64,000 bases of DNA from Pseudomonas alliivorans (GCF_017826695.1 NZ_JAFFZW010000007.1:62001-126000), one strand, 5' to 3'. Shown: positions 1 to 9,136, counted from the stretch's first letter. Made by a program: numbers and translations. Notes: a model not told the origin generated them from the letters alone.

Positions 1-149
1 CCATTCATGACCGATAACACGACTATCATCACCACAACGCCAAGCGCCAGGCCAATCATGGAAGTCAGGGAAATGAAGGAAACAAAATGGTTACGTCGTT
101 TTGCACGTGTGTAGCGCGTGCCGATGAATACAAAAAGAGGTCTGAACAT
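1..149 (-). CDS. lolC: Lipoprotein-releasing ABC transporter permease LolC, N-terminal part (partial)
   Basis: The minus strand from the ATG at 147-149 reads MFRPLFVFIGTRYTRAKRR, followed by a hydrophobic segment containing SMIGLALGVVVMIVV, which is the typical N-terminus of LolC/LolE permeases (cytoplasmic tail, then the first membrane helix). The gene runs off the left edge after about 49 codons. LolC works with LolD and LolE to release mature lipoproteins from the inner membrane to LolA. A longer reading frame in another phase (91-312, minus) overlaps it and is a shadow. The call rests on N-terminal sequence only; LolE is the main alternative. Confidence 0.8.
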   Translation of the reverse strand, partial: MFRPLFVFIGTRYTRAKRRNHFVSFISLTSMIGLALGVVVMIVVLSVMN

Positions 150-251
150 TAGGGACTTTGTTCGCAGGAATGAGGACGTCCGTGTGGCGGGCCTTGACGT
201 GCAGCTTTACACTCGAGACTCTCTGACCACCGCCGCTACCATGGGTTCGCC

Positions 252-839
252 ATGTCGACATTAGATGAAGCAGAACGCCGCGAATACTACCGTATCGATG
301 CCAGCGTCGCACTGGAAATTAACCCGCTGTCCGCAGCCGAGACCGCCAGCCACGAGGCCATTAAAGAGACCTCGGCGCTGTTCGACCTGCTCAGCGAGCT
401 GCATGTCAGCGAATTCGAATCCCAGCATCTGCTGCGCCAGCTCGATGAGCGGGACCGCGTGCTCAACAGCTTTCTCAAGTCGCTGAACAAGCGCATCGAC
501 CTGCTCGGCCAGGTCGTCGCCCACACCGCGCTGGGCAAGCTCGGCACACCGCAGCAGGTCAAACTGTCCGAAGGCGGCATGCAGTTCAATTCGTTGCAAA
601 ATTATACGGTGGGCGAAGAGCTCTCGATCAAGATGGTGCTGATGCCACAGGCATCCGGTCTGATGCTGCACGCCAGAGTCACGCAGAGCGATCCGCAGGC
701 CGACGGCGGTTTCGACACCTGGGTCGAGTTCGTGCAACTGCCCGATGCGCAGCGCCAGCTGATTGCCCGCCACGTTCTGCAACGTCAGGCGCAGCAACGT
801 CGGCAGGCGCTGGAGCGAGGGCAGCCCTCGGGCTCATGA
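252..839 (+). CDS. PilZ domain protein with atypical c-di-GMP motif
   Basis: A 195-residue cytoplasmic protein. RxxxR is present near the N-terminus (R10-EYY-R14). The second PilZ motif, normally (D/N)xSxxG, reads K104-L-S106-E-G-G109, so the acidic/amide position is Lys. A predicted helical stretch of about 60 residues (roughly 36-95) separates the two motifs, unlike simple PilZ domains where they are close. PilZ proteins bind cyclic di-GMP and control motility, exopolysaccharide or secretion. The gene is divergent from lolC and has no obvious operon partner. The start at 252 has no strong ribosome site; binding of the nucleotide is uncertain because of the Lys. Confidence 0.75.
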   Translation: MSTLDEAERREYYRIDASVALEINPLSAAETASHEAIKETSALFDLLSELHVSEFESQHLLRQLDERDRVLNSFLKSLNKRIDLLGQVVAHTALGKLGTPQQVKLSEGGMQFNSLQNYTVGEELSIKMVLMPQASGLMLHARVTQSDPQADGGFDTWVEFVQLPDAQRQLIARHVLQRQAQQRRQALERGQPSGS

Positions 840-894
840 TCAACCCTTCATCCGATCACACAAGTAGTTGGCGCCTTAGAGGCCAGGAGTAAAC

Positions 895-1617
895 GTGACC
901 CTTATCTACGGCCACCGCGGCGCCAAGGGCGAAGCACCGGAAAACACCCTGACCAGCTTTCAGGAATGCCTCAAGCATGGCGTTCACCGTTGCGAACTGG
1001 ACCTGCACCTGTCGCGTGACGGGGAACTGATCGTCATCCATGACCCGACCCTCAAGCGCACCACCGACCGGCGCGGCAAGGTCCATGAACATGAAGCCTC
1101 GGACCTCGTGACCTACGACGCACGCAAGGGTGGACCTGGCTGGGTGAACCCCTGCCCGATTCCGCGCCTGGAAGAGCTGTTCGAAAAATGCAACTTCGAA
1201 CACTGGCAACTGGAAGTCAAAAGCGCCTCACGCACCCGCGCCGCAAACACCGTGCTGGCAATCCGCGAAATGGCTCAGCGTCACGGCTTGCTGAACAAGG
1301 TCACCATCACGTCCAGCTCCCGTGAAGTGTTGCGCGCCGCGGTCGAGTTGACACCGGATATCTCGCGGGGACTGGTGGCCGAATACGCCTGGCTCGACCC
1401 GCTGAAGGTCGCGCAGAACTATGGTTGCGAAATTCTGGCGTTGAACTGGACGTTATGCACCCCTGAACGCCTGCAAAAGGCACAGCGTCAGGGGCTGCAT
1501 GTGTCGGTATGGACGGTCAACGAACCGGCGCTGATGCGCAGGCTCGCTGACTTCGGCGTAGACAGCCTGATTACAGACTTTCCCGGTTTGGCCACCGCCA
1601 CGCTCGGGAATCGCTGA
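895..1617 (+). CDS. Glycerophosphodiester phosphodiesterase (cytosolic, UgpQ-type)
   Basis: 240 residues starting at GTG 895, with CAGGAG about 5 bases upstream. The N-terminus LIYGHRGAKGEAPENT is the GDPD signature, with the catalytic His-Arg; ELDLHLSRDGELIVIHD follows with the metal-binding Glu/Asp and second His. There is no signal peptide, so this is the cytosolic type that hydrolyses glycerophosphodiesters to glycerol-3-phosphate and an alcohol, recycling phospholipid head groups. The C-terminal SVWTVNEP and GVDSLITDFP match the TIM-barrel end. It converges on sthA, with a GC-rich inverted repeat near 1630-1655 between them. Confidence 0.9.
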   Translation: MTLIYGHRGAKGEAPENTLTSFQECLKHGVHRCELDLHLSRDGELIVIHDPTLKRTTDRRGKVHEHEASDLVTYDARKGGPGWVNPCPIPRLEELFEKCNFEHWQLEVKSASRTRAANTVLAIREMAQRHGLLNKVTITSSSREVLRAAVELTPDISRGLVAEYAWLDPLKVAQNYGCEILALNWTLCTPERLQKAQRQGLHVSVWTVNEPALMRRLADFGVDSLITDFPGLATATLGNR

Positions 1618-1659
1618 AATCGGTCGCCCCGGCCGGCTCAGGCCACCGGCCGGAGTCGC

Positions 1660-3054
1660 TCAAAAAAGCCGGTTGAGGCCATCGTAAGCGGCTACCCGAT
1701 AGGCTTCGGCCATGGTCGGGTAGTTGAACGTGGTGTTCACGAAGTACTTGATCGAGTTGGCTTCGCCCGGCTGGCTCATGATCGCCTGACCGATGTGCAC
1801 GATTTCGGATGCCTGGTCGCCGAAGCAATGCACGCCCAGTACTTCCAGCGTCTCGCGATGGAACAGTATCTTCAGCATTCCCACGCGCTCGCCGGAGATT
1901 TGTGCACGCGCCATGCCCTTGAAGAACGCCTTGCCCACTTCGTACGGCACCTTGGCCTGGGTCAGTTCGTGCTCGTTCTTGCCGATCGAGCTGATCTCGG
2001 GAATGGTGTAGATACCGGTCGGCACGTCATTCACATAACGCCAGCTGCCATTGTCGACCACACTGCCCGCAGCCGAGCGGCCCTGGTCATAAGCAGCACT
2101 GGCCAGACTCGGCCAGCCGATCACATCACCTGCACCGTAAACGCTGGCAACGCTGGTGCGGTAGGTTTCATCGACTTCTATCTGGCCACGGCCATTGGCC
2201 TTGAGGCCGATGTTTTCCAGACCCAGCTTGTCCGTGTTGCCGGTACGTCCGTTGCACCACAGCAAGGCATCGGCCTTGATCTTCTTGCCGGACTTGAGGT
2301 GCAGAACCACCCCGTTATCCAGGCCTTCGACCTTTTCGTATTCTTCGTTGTGGCGAACCATCACGTTGTTGTTGCTGAAGTGATAACTTAGCGCCTGCGA
2401 AATCTCGGTATCGAGGAAGCTCAGCAGTTGATCGCGGTTGTCCACCAGCTCGACCAGCACACCCAGACCGCTGAAGATCGACGCGTACTCACAGCCGATC
2501 ACGCCAGCACCGTAGATGATCAGCTTGCGCGGGGTGTGTCCCAGGCTGAGGATGGTGTCGCTGTCGTAGATACGCTTGTGGCTGAAATCGATGTCCGCCG
2601 GCCGGTAGGGACGCGAGCCGGTGGCGATGATGATCTGATTGGCGACCAGCTTTTCCATGACGCCATTGGCGCAGACCACGTTGATGCTGTTCTCGTCGGC
2701 AAAACTGCCCGTCCCGAAAAACACATCGACCCGGTTGCGGGCGTAATAGGCGGTGCGTGAGGCAACCTGCTTGGAGATGACCATCTCCGCGTTCTTCAAC
2801 ACATCCGGAAACGAAAACCAGCGCGGCTCGCCAATGGCCCGGAACATGGGGTTGGTGTTGAACTGAATGATCTGTTTGACCGAGTGACGCAGCGCCTTGG
2901 ACGGGATGGTGCCCAAATGAGTGCAGTTGCCGCCCACCTGCCGACGGCTGTCGACCATGGCGACCTTGCGTCCCGCCTTCGCGGCGTTCATTGCCGCGCC
3001 TTCTCCGGCTGGGCCGGAACCCAGTACCACTACGTCGTAGTTGTAGACAGCCAT
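1660..3054 (-). CDS. sthA: Soluble pyridine nucleotide transhydrogenase
   Basis: 464 residues, the normal family length, with AAGGAG upstream of the ATG. VVLGSGPAGEGAAMNAA is the FAD-binding Rossmann motif, and VIGCEYASIFSGLG the NAD(P) one. The dithiol site of related disulfide oxidoreductases (CxxxxC) reads C-THLG-T, i.e. the second Cys is Thr, as is usual in SthA and consistent with direct NADPH/NAD+ hydride transfer instead of disulfide chemistry. The enzyme balances NADPH and NADH pools in the cytoplasm. It is monocistronic here, facing the GDPD gene. Confidence 0.96.
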   Translation of the reverse strand: MAVYNYDVVVLGSGPAGEGAAMNAAKAGRKVAMVDSRRQVGGNCTHLGTIPSKALRHSVKQIIQFNTNPMFRAIGEPRWFSFPDVLKNAEMVISKQVASRTAYYARNRVDVFFGTGSFADENSINVVCANGVMEKLVANQIIIATGSRPYRPADIDFSHKRIYDSDTILSLGHTPRKLIIYGAGVIGCEYASIFSGLGVLVELVDNRDQLLSFLDTEISQALSYHFSNNNVMVRHNEEYEKVEGLDNGVVLHLKSGKKIKADALLWCNGRTGNTDKLGLENIGLKANGRGQIEVDETYRTSVASVYGAGDVIGWPSLASAAYDQGRSAAGSVVDNGSWRYVNDVPTGIYTIPEISSIGKNEHELTQAKVPYEVGKAFFKGMARAQISGERVGMLKILFHRETLEVLGVHCFGDQASEIVHIGQAIMSQPGEANSIKYFVNTTFNYPTMAEAYRVAAYDGLNRLF

Positions 3055-3189
3055 GCGTACTCCTTTAGAACAGTCCGAGGCGCCACTCTGGCATCTCTGG
3101 CTAAATCACGCGGCGCAGCCTAGCGCTGCGCCGAGGCGGCGAACATTAACCCTTGGTCGCGTCGAAGGCCACTTTTGTCTGTGCCGCAC

Positions 3190-4260
3190 TTAAAGTGGTC
3201 GCTCCATCACGAGCCGGTCGAACGACGCGTTGCTGTGAATGATAAAGCGCTTATCGGCACGAATCACAAAAAAAGCAGCAATTTGATGCTCTTGCGCGTA
3301 ACTCCATCCCCGCTCAGGTCCCAGAATCAACAACAGCGACGACAGCCCGTCGGCCATCATGGCCGAGGGATGAAGCACCGTGACCGAAGCAAGCGCATGA
3401 CTGACCGGCAGACCGTTCAGCGCATCGAAGGTACGCGAACGCGCGTGCCGTCCATGCTCGAAATGATCACGATAATCACCGGAGGTGGATACACTGTAGT
3501 CGTCCAGCTGGAAGATTCTCTGTGCAGTCTCTCGATCATCGCGGGGTGCTTCCAGCTTCACCTGCCAGGGCGCACCGTGCGGCTTGCGACCCTTCACACG
3601 CATCTCGCCCATGGCCTGCACCATGTAATCGTGCACGCCGACCGTTTCCAGATAACGGGCGATGCGATCAACAGTATGACCGGCCGCCAGACTGTTGAGA
3701 TCCACCTGCACGGCGGCGTCCTTGCACAAACGCTGACCGTCGATTCTTAGATTGCGATAACCGATCAGGCCCCGCGCACGCTCCAGTTGCGGTGCGGATG
3801 GCACCTGCTGTGTCTTGGAGGCGTGAGCGCCAAAACCCCAGAGCTCCATGAGAGGCTCTACGGTCAGATCGAAGGCCCCATTGCTCGCCTGCGACAACTG
3901 CCTGCCAACATCAATGAGTTCCAGCACGGCGGGCGGCATGTACTGACAACTGTTGGCGGGCAGCGCATTGAACCGGCTTATGTCCGAATCAAGCCGCCAG
4001 GTCGACATTTGCTGATCCACTTCGGCCAGCACGGTCTCGACTTCGGACTGCAAATGGGCGCGATCGGGCGTTGTGGCGTCACGGGCGTAAACCACTGAAT
4101 AGTGATTGCCCATGGTCGGCCCGCCAAAACTTTCCAGCGTCCGCTCCCGCTCGCAGCCACCACACATGACCAGCCACAGGCATACCGCCAACCTGCCCAG
4201 CCCTCGTAACCCTATTCCCTGCAAATCAGCGCCCTGCACATCAGTGTCTTGAATACCCAT
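3190..4260 (-). CDS. apbE: FAD:protein FMN transferase (ApbE), lipoprotein
   Basis: 356 residues from ATG 4260; a TTG at 4311 (373 residues) is also possible and has AAGG ahead of it. The hydrophobic segment ending VMCGGC places a lipid-modifiable Cys at residue 36, then FGGPTMGNHYSV opens the ApbE fold. The ATSGDYRD-like stretch (SVSTSGDYRDHF) and DALNGLPVSHALASVTV with the metal-binding C-terminus are family hallmarks. ApbE attaches FMN to Thr of periplasmic or membrane flavoproteins such as NqrB/NqrC and RnfG. Divergent from the MHS transporter. Start uncertain; the n-region is unusually long for a signal peptide. Confidence 0.92.
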   Translation of the reverse strand: MGIQDTDVQGADLQGIGLRGLGRLAVCLWLVMCGGCERERTLESFGGPTMGNHYSVVYARDATTPDRAHLQSEVETVLAEVDQQMSTWRLDSDISRFNALPANSCQYMPPAVLELIDVGRQLSQASNGAFDLTVEPLMELWGFGAHASKTQQVPSAPQLERARGLIGYRNLRIDGQRLCKDAAVQVDLNSLAAGHTVDRIARYLETVGVHDYMVQAMGEMRVKGRKPHGAPWQVKLEAPRDDRETAQRIFQLDDYSVSTSGDYRDHFEHGRHARSRTFDALNGLPVSHALASVTVLHPSAMMADGLSSLLLILGPERGWSYAQEHQIAAFFVIRADKRFIIHSNASFDRLVMERPL

Positions 4261-4311
4261 CCTGGAGCGCTCGCCTTCAATGCCGAGCACCGCGAGGTCA
4301 AAAGCCAGCAA

Positions 4312-4689
4312 GAGTGCCTTGCCCGGCAGCGTCGGGCAAGGCCGAAACGGCCATTCACTCTAATCACATCGATCGTTTGCGAAGCACTGCCCTTCAGTAC
4401 AGGCGAAAGTCCGACAAGTCCCACAGCAGTTTCAGACAGGTGGTGCCGTTGCCTGCAACACGCCCAGTGTTACGTGTTGTGCTGCTCAACCAACATGGTT
4501 GTTTCCAGACACTTTAAGCGCTGTCAATCCCCTTCCAGCTAATAGGTAATTCCCGAAACGGTTGTCTTTGAGCCACGTAACACATACTGTTACAAATGTG
4601 CGTGATGAGCGGGATACTTCACGGTTTTGACGCATGCGGGATAAAAACGACAACGGCCTCCAAGCCGATGAGCCTGAGCGAGTAACTAA
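4312..4689. promoter_or_regulatory. Divergent intergenic region apbE / MHS transporter with operator-like palindrome
   Basis: No supported gene in this stretch. It holds the divergent promoters. At 4577-4593 there is a perfect palindrome GTAACA-CATAC-TGTTAC (6-base arms, 5-base spacer) about 100 bases ahead of the transporter, and a related half-site TGTTAC occurs near 4469. The arrangement resembles a binding site for a dimeric repressor or activator, but no regulator gene is adjacent. Confidence 0.4.
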
Positions 4690-5982
4690 ATGGCCTCCAC
4701 AACCAGTAAGGGCAAGGCGATCTTTCGCGTTGTCAGCGGTAACTTCCTCGAAATGTTCGACTTCATGGTCTATGGCTTTTACGCCACGGCCATTGCCAAA
4801 GCTTTCTTTCCTTCAGACAGCGCTTTCGCATCCCTGATGCTGTCGCTGGCCACATTCGGCGCAGGCTTCCTGATGCGGCCGCTGGGCGCAATCTTTCTGG
4901 GTGCCTACATCGACCGCCACGGACGCCGTAAAGGTCTGATCGTTACCCTCGCCATGATGGCTGCGGGCACGTTGTTGATAGCCTGTGTACCGGGCTATGC
5001 GACGCTGGGTGTCGCTGCGCCGTTGCTGGTGCTGCTGGGACGCCTGTTGCAAGGTTTCTCGGCAGGCGTGGAACTGGGTGGCGTTTCGGTCTACCTGGCG
5101 GAAATCTCGACACCGGGTCGCAAGGGCTTTTTCGTCAGTTGGCAGTCCGCCAGCCAGCAGGCGGCGGTGGTATTTGCCGGTCTGCTGGGCGTTGGCCTGA
5201 ACCACTGGCTCAGCGCCGAGCAGATGACTGACTGGGGCTGGCGTGTGCCGTTCCTGGTTGGCTGCATGATTGTGCCGGCCATCTTCATCATTCGCCGCTC
5301 ACTTGAAGAATCCCCCGAGTTCGAAGCCCGTACGCATCGTCCGACCCTGCGTGAAGTGGTTCGCTCGATCAGCCAGAACTTCGGTCTGGTGCTGGGCGGC
5401 ATGGCGCTGGTGGTCATGACCACCGTGTCGTTCTACCTGATCACAGCTTACACACCGACGTTCGGCAAGAACGAGCTGAACCTGACAGACCTCGAAAGCC
5501 TGCTGGTGACGGTGTGCGTGGGTGTGTCGAACTTCATCTGGCTGCCGATCATGGGTTCGTTCTCGGACCGTATCGGGCGCAAGCCTTTGTTGATAGCCGC
5601 CACCGTGCTGGCCATTGCCACCGCCTACCCTGCCCTGTCGTGGCTGGTGGAACACCCAAGCTTCAGCCATCTGCTGATGGTCGAGCTGTGGTTCTCGTTC
5701 CTGTACGGCTCCTACAACGGTGCCATGGTCGTTGCGCTCACCGAGATCATGCCGGTCGAAGTCCGCACCACAGGGTTCTCGCTGGCCTACAGCCTGGCGA
5801 CTGCGACCTTCGGTGGCTTCACGCCAGCAGCCTGTACTTACCTGATCCATGCACTGGGCAACAAGGCAGCACCGGGCATCTGGCTAACCGGCGCCGCCGT
5901 GCTGGGCCTGATCGCAACGCTGGTCCTGTTCCGCAAGGGCGGCCAGAAGCTTGAAGCACCTGGCGCTGCAGCGACGGCCTGA
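4690..5982 (+). CDS. MHS-family major facilitator transporter (citrate/tricarballylate type)
   Basis: 430 residues with about 12 predicted membrane helices. FDFMVYGFYATAIAKAFFP near the N-terminus and GAYIDRHGRRKG in loop 2-3 are typical of the metabolite:H+ symporter family; GRLLQGFSAGVELGG in helix 4 and SDRIGRKP in loop 8-9 complete the MFS repeat. Closest in feel to citrate and tricarballylate transporters, so an organic acid:proton symporter at the inner membrane is likely, but the substrate is inferred. A strong intrinsic terminator follows at 6008. The ribosome site is weak (GAGCGAG). Confidence 0.82.
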   Translation: MASTTSKGKAIFRVVSGNFLEMFDFMVYGFYATAIAKAFFPSDSAFASLMLSLATFGAGFLMRPLGAIFLGAYIDRHGRRKGLIVTLAMMAAGTLLIACVPGYATLGVAAPLLVLLGRLLQGFSAGVELGGVSVYLAEISTPGRKGFFVSWQSASQQAAVVFAGLLGVGLNHWLSAEQMTDWGWRVPFLVGCMIVPAIFIIRRSLEESPEFEARTHRPTLREVVRSISQNFGLVLGGMALVVMTTVSFYLITAYTPTFGKNELNLTDLESLLVTVCVGVSNFIWLPIMGSFSDRIGRKPLLIAATVLAIATAYPALSWLVEHPSFSHLLMVELWFSFLYGSYNGAMVVALTEIMPVEVRTTGFSLAYSLATATFGGFTPAACTYLIHALGNKAAPGIWLTGAAVLGLIATLVLFRKGGQKLEAPGAAATA

Positions 5983-6007
5983 CAACGGGTCGCAGCACGC
6001 CATAAAA

Positions 6008-6042
6008 AACCCCGGTCTGACGTCGTTCAGACCGGGGTTTTC
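6008..6042 (+). terminator. Rho-independent terminator of the MHS transporter
   Basis: AACCCCGGTCTGA / TCAGACCGGGGTT arms with a 6-base loop (6008-6039), followed by TTTTCT. An A-run upstream would allow function on the minus strand too, for the small gene at 6095. Confidence 0.9.
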
Positions 6043-6094
6043 TGCATCTGCACCTTGCATTTATTCTCTCCGGGGCTCATCAGGCGCTGGCTAT

Positions 6095-6352
6095 TCAGCG
6101 CGCCCCATACCTCGAATGATAAGACGGAGCGCCCGTGGCAACCTGCGGATTCCAGTCCGCAGCCTGACCGCACGCCTTGTCCAGCTCAGCCCAGGGATCG
6201 GATTTCTCGTGCTCGCACCAGCAACCTTTGGAATGCAGGAACACCGCTCCGCGATCAGCTTCCTCCTGCCCCGCCAGGCAAACCCTGCAAGACACCACGC
6301 GCCTGTTCAGCCGCCAGCGGCTGTTCCACTTGATGAGATCGTCAATCATCAT
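6095..6352 (-). CDS. Small cysteine-rich protein of unknown function
   Basis: About 85 residues from ATG 6352, chosen because GGAGGG lies 5 bases upstream; the frame is open further to 6397 without a ribosome site. The protein is hydrophilic, with C-x2-C (SCRVC) followed about 27 residues on by C-x-C (GCWCEH) and a His, a pattern that could bind zinc. No membrane segment or signal peptide. I do not recognise a named family. It lies alone between two terminated units. Confidence 0.6.
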   Translation of the reverse strand: MMIDDLIKWNSRWRLNRRVVSCRVCLAGQEEADRGAVFLHSKGCWCEHEKSDPWAELDKACGQAADWNPQVATGAPSYHSRYGAR

Positions 6353-6447
6353 CCCATCCCTCCGATAACCAAGTCTTGAAACTGTGAGTGAATGCACGCT
6401 CGCAAGTTTCTATGTATCTGGAAGTAACTGACCGACGGTTTTTTTAT

Positions 6448-7608
6448 TCACTGCATTGCGGAAAGCGATGCTGGAGAAGGGCTGGGCGCTAACGGAATTC
6501 TGACCGTGAATGTGGTGCCCCTGCCAGCGACGGAATCCACATCGATACTGCCCTCATGGGCATTGATGATAGCGGACGCGATATAAAGCCCGAGTCCCAA
6601 CCCTGCGCCAGCACCGTATTCAACGCCGCCTTCGCCAAGGTACCGAACCATCGGACTGAAAAGACCGGCCCTGGCACCCTCTTCAATCGGAACGCCTTCG
6701 TTATGGACGGACAGGCAGGCACCCCCCTGATCATCGCTCAGGGTCACTGTAATGGCCTTACCGGAATCGCCATGCTTGATCGCGTTGCCAATCAGGTTGG
6801 AAATGACCTGCTCCATCCGGGAACGATCGAAACTGGCAGCAAGCCGGGGCTCGGACAGCAGGACGATAGTGCGATCAGGATGATAGGCACGCGCTTCCTC
6901 AACCATGGCTTCACAAGCCTGCGCCAGATCGTCCATGCGCCTGCGCACCGGAATGCCTGAGCCCAACTGGGTGCGAGTGAAATCCAGCAGGTCACCGACG
7001 ATGCTGACCGACCGTCTTACACTGGTGAATATACGCGACACGTTTTTAGTGGCTCCGGGAGGCAGGTCGCCTGCCCCCAACAGCACCTCGGCGCTCAGCG
7101 AAATCGCGCCCAGCGGGCTTCTCAGGTCATGCCCGAGAATGCCCAGAAAGACGTTTCGTGCAGCATCTACCGCCTGCGTGTAGGTCACCACCGATTCGGC
7201 AAGCGCCTGATCGATCGCCTCGTTGAATCGGATAATGTCTGAAATCTCCTGATCTTTAGTCACGCCCTTCGGCGGCATCCAGAGCACGAGCACGCTGGTT
7301 CGCAAGGCCCGATACTCGGCAATCATCTGACCGATCGTGAAGCCTGAGACCTGCCGAGTGTCGGCGTGTGTCTCGGCAGCGGTGCGACTGAGTGAATCCG
7401 GCGCCTCGCCATGAGACTTCGAGATTCTCGCGGCGTGGGTCTGCGCCGTTCGCAGATCGGCAGCTATCGCGAGCAGCATTTGCTCGGCGTGGTCCCGCAA
7501 GGCCGCCGTGTCCATGCCATCTGCTGCCGGGGTCATGGTTTTCGCGAAGTCTTCCCATTGCTGCAGGATGGGTTCGATATTCTGAACGATGAAATCAGCC
7601 AGCCGCAT
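6448..7608 (-). CDS. Orphan sensor histidine kinase with RsbRD-like N-terminal domain
   Basis: 386 residues without membrane segments. Residues about 1-140 are all helical and resemble the RsbT co-antagonist (RsbRD) N-terminal domain. The HisKA box FLGILGHDLRSPLGA gives phospho-acceptor H160; the N box NLIGNAIKHG, and the G boxes (GAGAGLGLGLYIA) form the HATPase. It should autophosphorylate and donate to a response regulator, but none is encoded beside it. A cytoplasmic stress or metabolite sensor is an inference. ATG 7608 is preceded by a modest ribosome site. Confidence 0.88.
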   Translation of the reverse strand: MRLADFIVQNIEPILQQWEDFAKTMTPAADGMDTAALRDHAEQMLLAIAADLRTAQTHAARISKSHGEAPDSLSRTAAETHADTRQVSGFTIGQMIAEYRALRTSVLVLWMPPKGVTKDQEISDIIRFNEAIDQALAESVVTYTQAVDAARNVFLGILGHDLRSPLGAISLSAEVLLGAGDLPPGATKNVSRIFTSVRRSVSIVGDLLDFTRTQLGSGIPVRRRMDDLAQACEAMVEEARAYHPDRTIVLLSEPRLAASFDRSRMEQVISNLIGNAIKHGDSGKAITVTLSDDQGGACLSVHNEGVPIEEGARAGLFSPMVRYLGEGGVEYGAGAGLGLGLYIASAIINAHEGSIDVDSVAGRGTTFTVRIPLAPSPSPASLSAMQ

Positions 7609-7736
7609 GCCGTGTACTCCATTACCAGGGGGAATGTCTTGCGCAAAACGCCTCGCGACGCAGGTTGCGATCCAGCAAATCTGGGCGCGAAGCTACAGGT
7701 ATTACACACGCACAGGCGATTTTTATCGTAATGACC

Positions 7737-9002
7737 TCATCCTTTGAGCTTCCATGGCCTGAAACTCATCCAGAGCAACAGCCCTGGCACCTGCAGCGCG
7801 ATCATCAGTCCGAGCGACCATTGATAGGCCTCTGGCGGATGCGCCACGCCGTCCAGAGTCGGCCAGAAGTTCAGCACTGCCCCCGCCAGCCACTGCAGTA
7901 TGAACGCCAGCACGAACACCACCAGATTGAAGGATGAACTCACCCTTCCTGCCAGTTCCGGCGAAACCGATTGCGCCACGATGGCGTAATTCATGGTGGT
8001 CGAGGTACCAAAGAAGCTGAAGCCCATGGCAATCAGATAAGGCGAAACCGGCAACCCACTGATCATGAGCACCTGGACGCCGATGAAGATTGCCATACCA
8101 GTGCCGCACACCATGATCGGCTGCACGCCGAAGCGGCGCAGATAATCCGTTATCGTGCCGAACGCCAGGGAGCCTGCGACCATCGCGACCGCGCCGAACA
8201 GCAGCACACCGGCCATGTCGGATTCGCTCAGACCAGCCACGTCGTGCAGCCACGGCCCCATCCACAATGACAGCACCGACATGTAAATGGCGTGGGCGAA
8301 CACTGAGTAGAGCGCCAGACGCCAGAAGGTCCAGGAGGCGTACAGCTTGCCGACTGCGGCAAACATGTCGGCAAACCGTGCAGGCCGGGCCTCGTATGTT
8401 CTTGGAACGCTGAAATGAATGATTCCTGCCACTCCGAACGTCAGCAGCGCCAGAATCAGAAACGCCTCACGCCAGGTGAACCCCTCGAGCAGCAGGTGCA
8501 GAGGCGTGGTGGATGCCATCGCGCCGAGGCCGCCAATCGACAGCAGGCAGGCGGTGCTCAACGGCAGACGCTCGACCGGCAGCCAGATGGCGCAGGCCTT
8601 GATGGCGCTCATCAGCGAGCCCGCGACGCCCAAACCGATCAATCCTCGCCCGATCAGCAGACCGGTCTCGGTGCTGGACAGGCTGAAGATGACCGAGCCC
8701 AGCACTGAAAACAGCAGCATCGGTGCCTGCACACTGCGTGGCCCATACCGGTCCAGCATCACGCCCAGTGGAATCTGCGCAGCGGCAAACGTCAGGAAGT
8801 ACACGCCGGTCAGCAACCCGAGGCTGCTGGCAGGCAGACCAAGGTCAGCCTGCAGATCCACGTAGATCACGGCATTGACGGTACGGAACAGGTAGGAAAC
8901 GAAGTGGCCCAGGCCGAAAGGAATGAATATCGTCAGAAACAGAAAGAAGAAACTGGTTTTGAGTTGTTTTTGCGCACCATCCATGACCGAACCATTGTTC
9001 AT
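7737..9002 (-). CDS. MFS transporter (nitrate/sugar-type fold, substrate unknown)
   Basis: About 421 residues from ATG 9002, which has GGAAGGG 7 bases upstream. The frame stays open to 9143, but that extension would be translated from the GAPDH terminator hairpin and is rejected. Twelve predicted helices; GVMLDRYGPRSVQ is the MFS loop 2-3 motif and GRGLIGLGVAGSLM the helix 4 motif. The loop reads DRYGPR and the C-half lacks a clear repeat, as in many anion/metabolite exporters. It lies downstream of gap in the same direction but behind a terminator. Substrate cannot be told from sequence. Confidence 0.78.
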   Translation of the reverse strand: MNNGSVMDGAQKQLKTSFFFLFLTIFIPFGLGHFVSYLFRTVNAVIYVDLQADLGLPASSLGLLTGVYFLTFAAAQIPLGVMLDRYGPRSVQAPMLLFSVLGSVIFSLSSTETGLLIGRGLIGLGVAGSLMSAIKACAIWLPVERLPLSTACLLSIGGLGAMASTTPLHLLLEGFTWREAFLILALLTFGVAGIIHFSVPRTYEARPARFADMFAAVGKLYASWTFWRLALYSVFAHAIYMSVLSLWMGPWLHDVAGLSESDMAGVLLFGAVAMVAGSLAFGTITDYLRRFGVQPIMVCGTGMAIFIGVQVLMISGLPVSPYLIAMGFSFFGTSTTMNYAIVAQSVSPELAGRVSSSFNLVVFVLAFILQWLAGAVLNFWPTLDGVAHPPEAYQWSLGLMIALQVPGLLLWMSFRPWKLKG

Positions 9003-9098
9003 CCGAACACCCTTCCATGAGCCATCGCCTGCGCGACTATCAGCTCTACGTCGCGGGCGTCGATCTTCCCACGATCTGTCGCCGCCACCAACCCACAA

Positions 9099-9136
9099 AA
9101 AAGGGCCGGACCCTGTTTGCACAGGATCCGGCCCTT
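9099..9136 (-). terminator. Rho-independent terminator of gap
   Basis: AAGGGCCGGA.CCTG / CAGG.TCCGGCCCTT arms (9101-9136) around a short loop; on the minus strand it ends in a T-run (complement of 9097-9102), directly behind the GAPDH stop codon at 9175. Confidence 0.88.
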
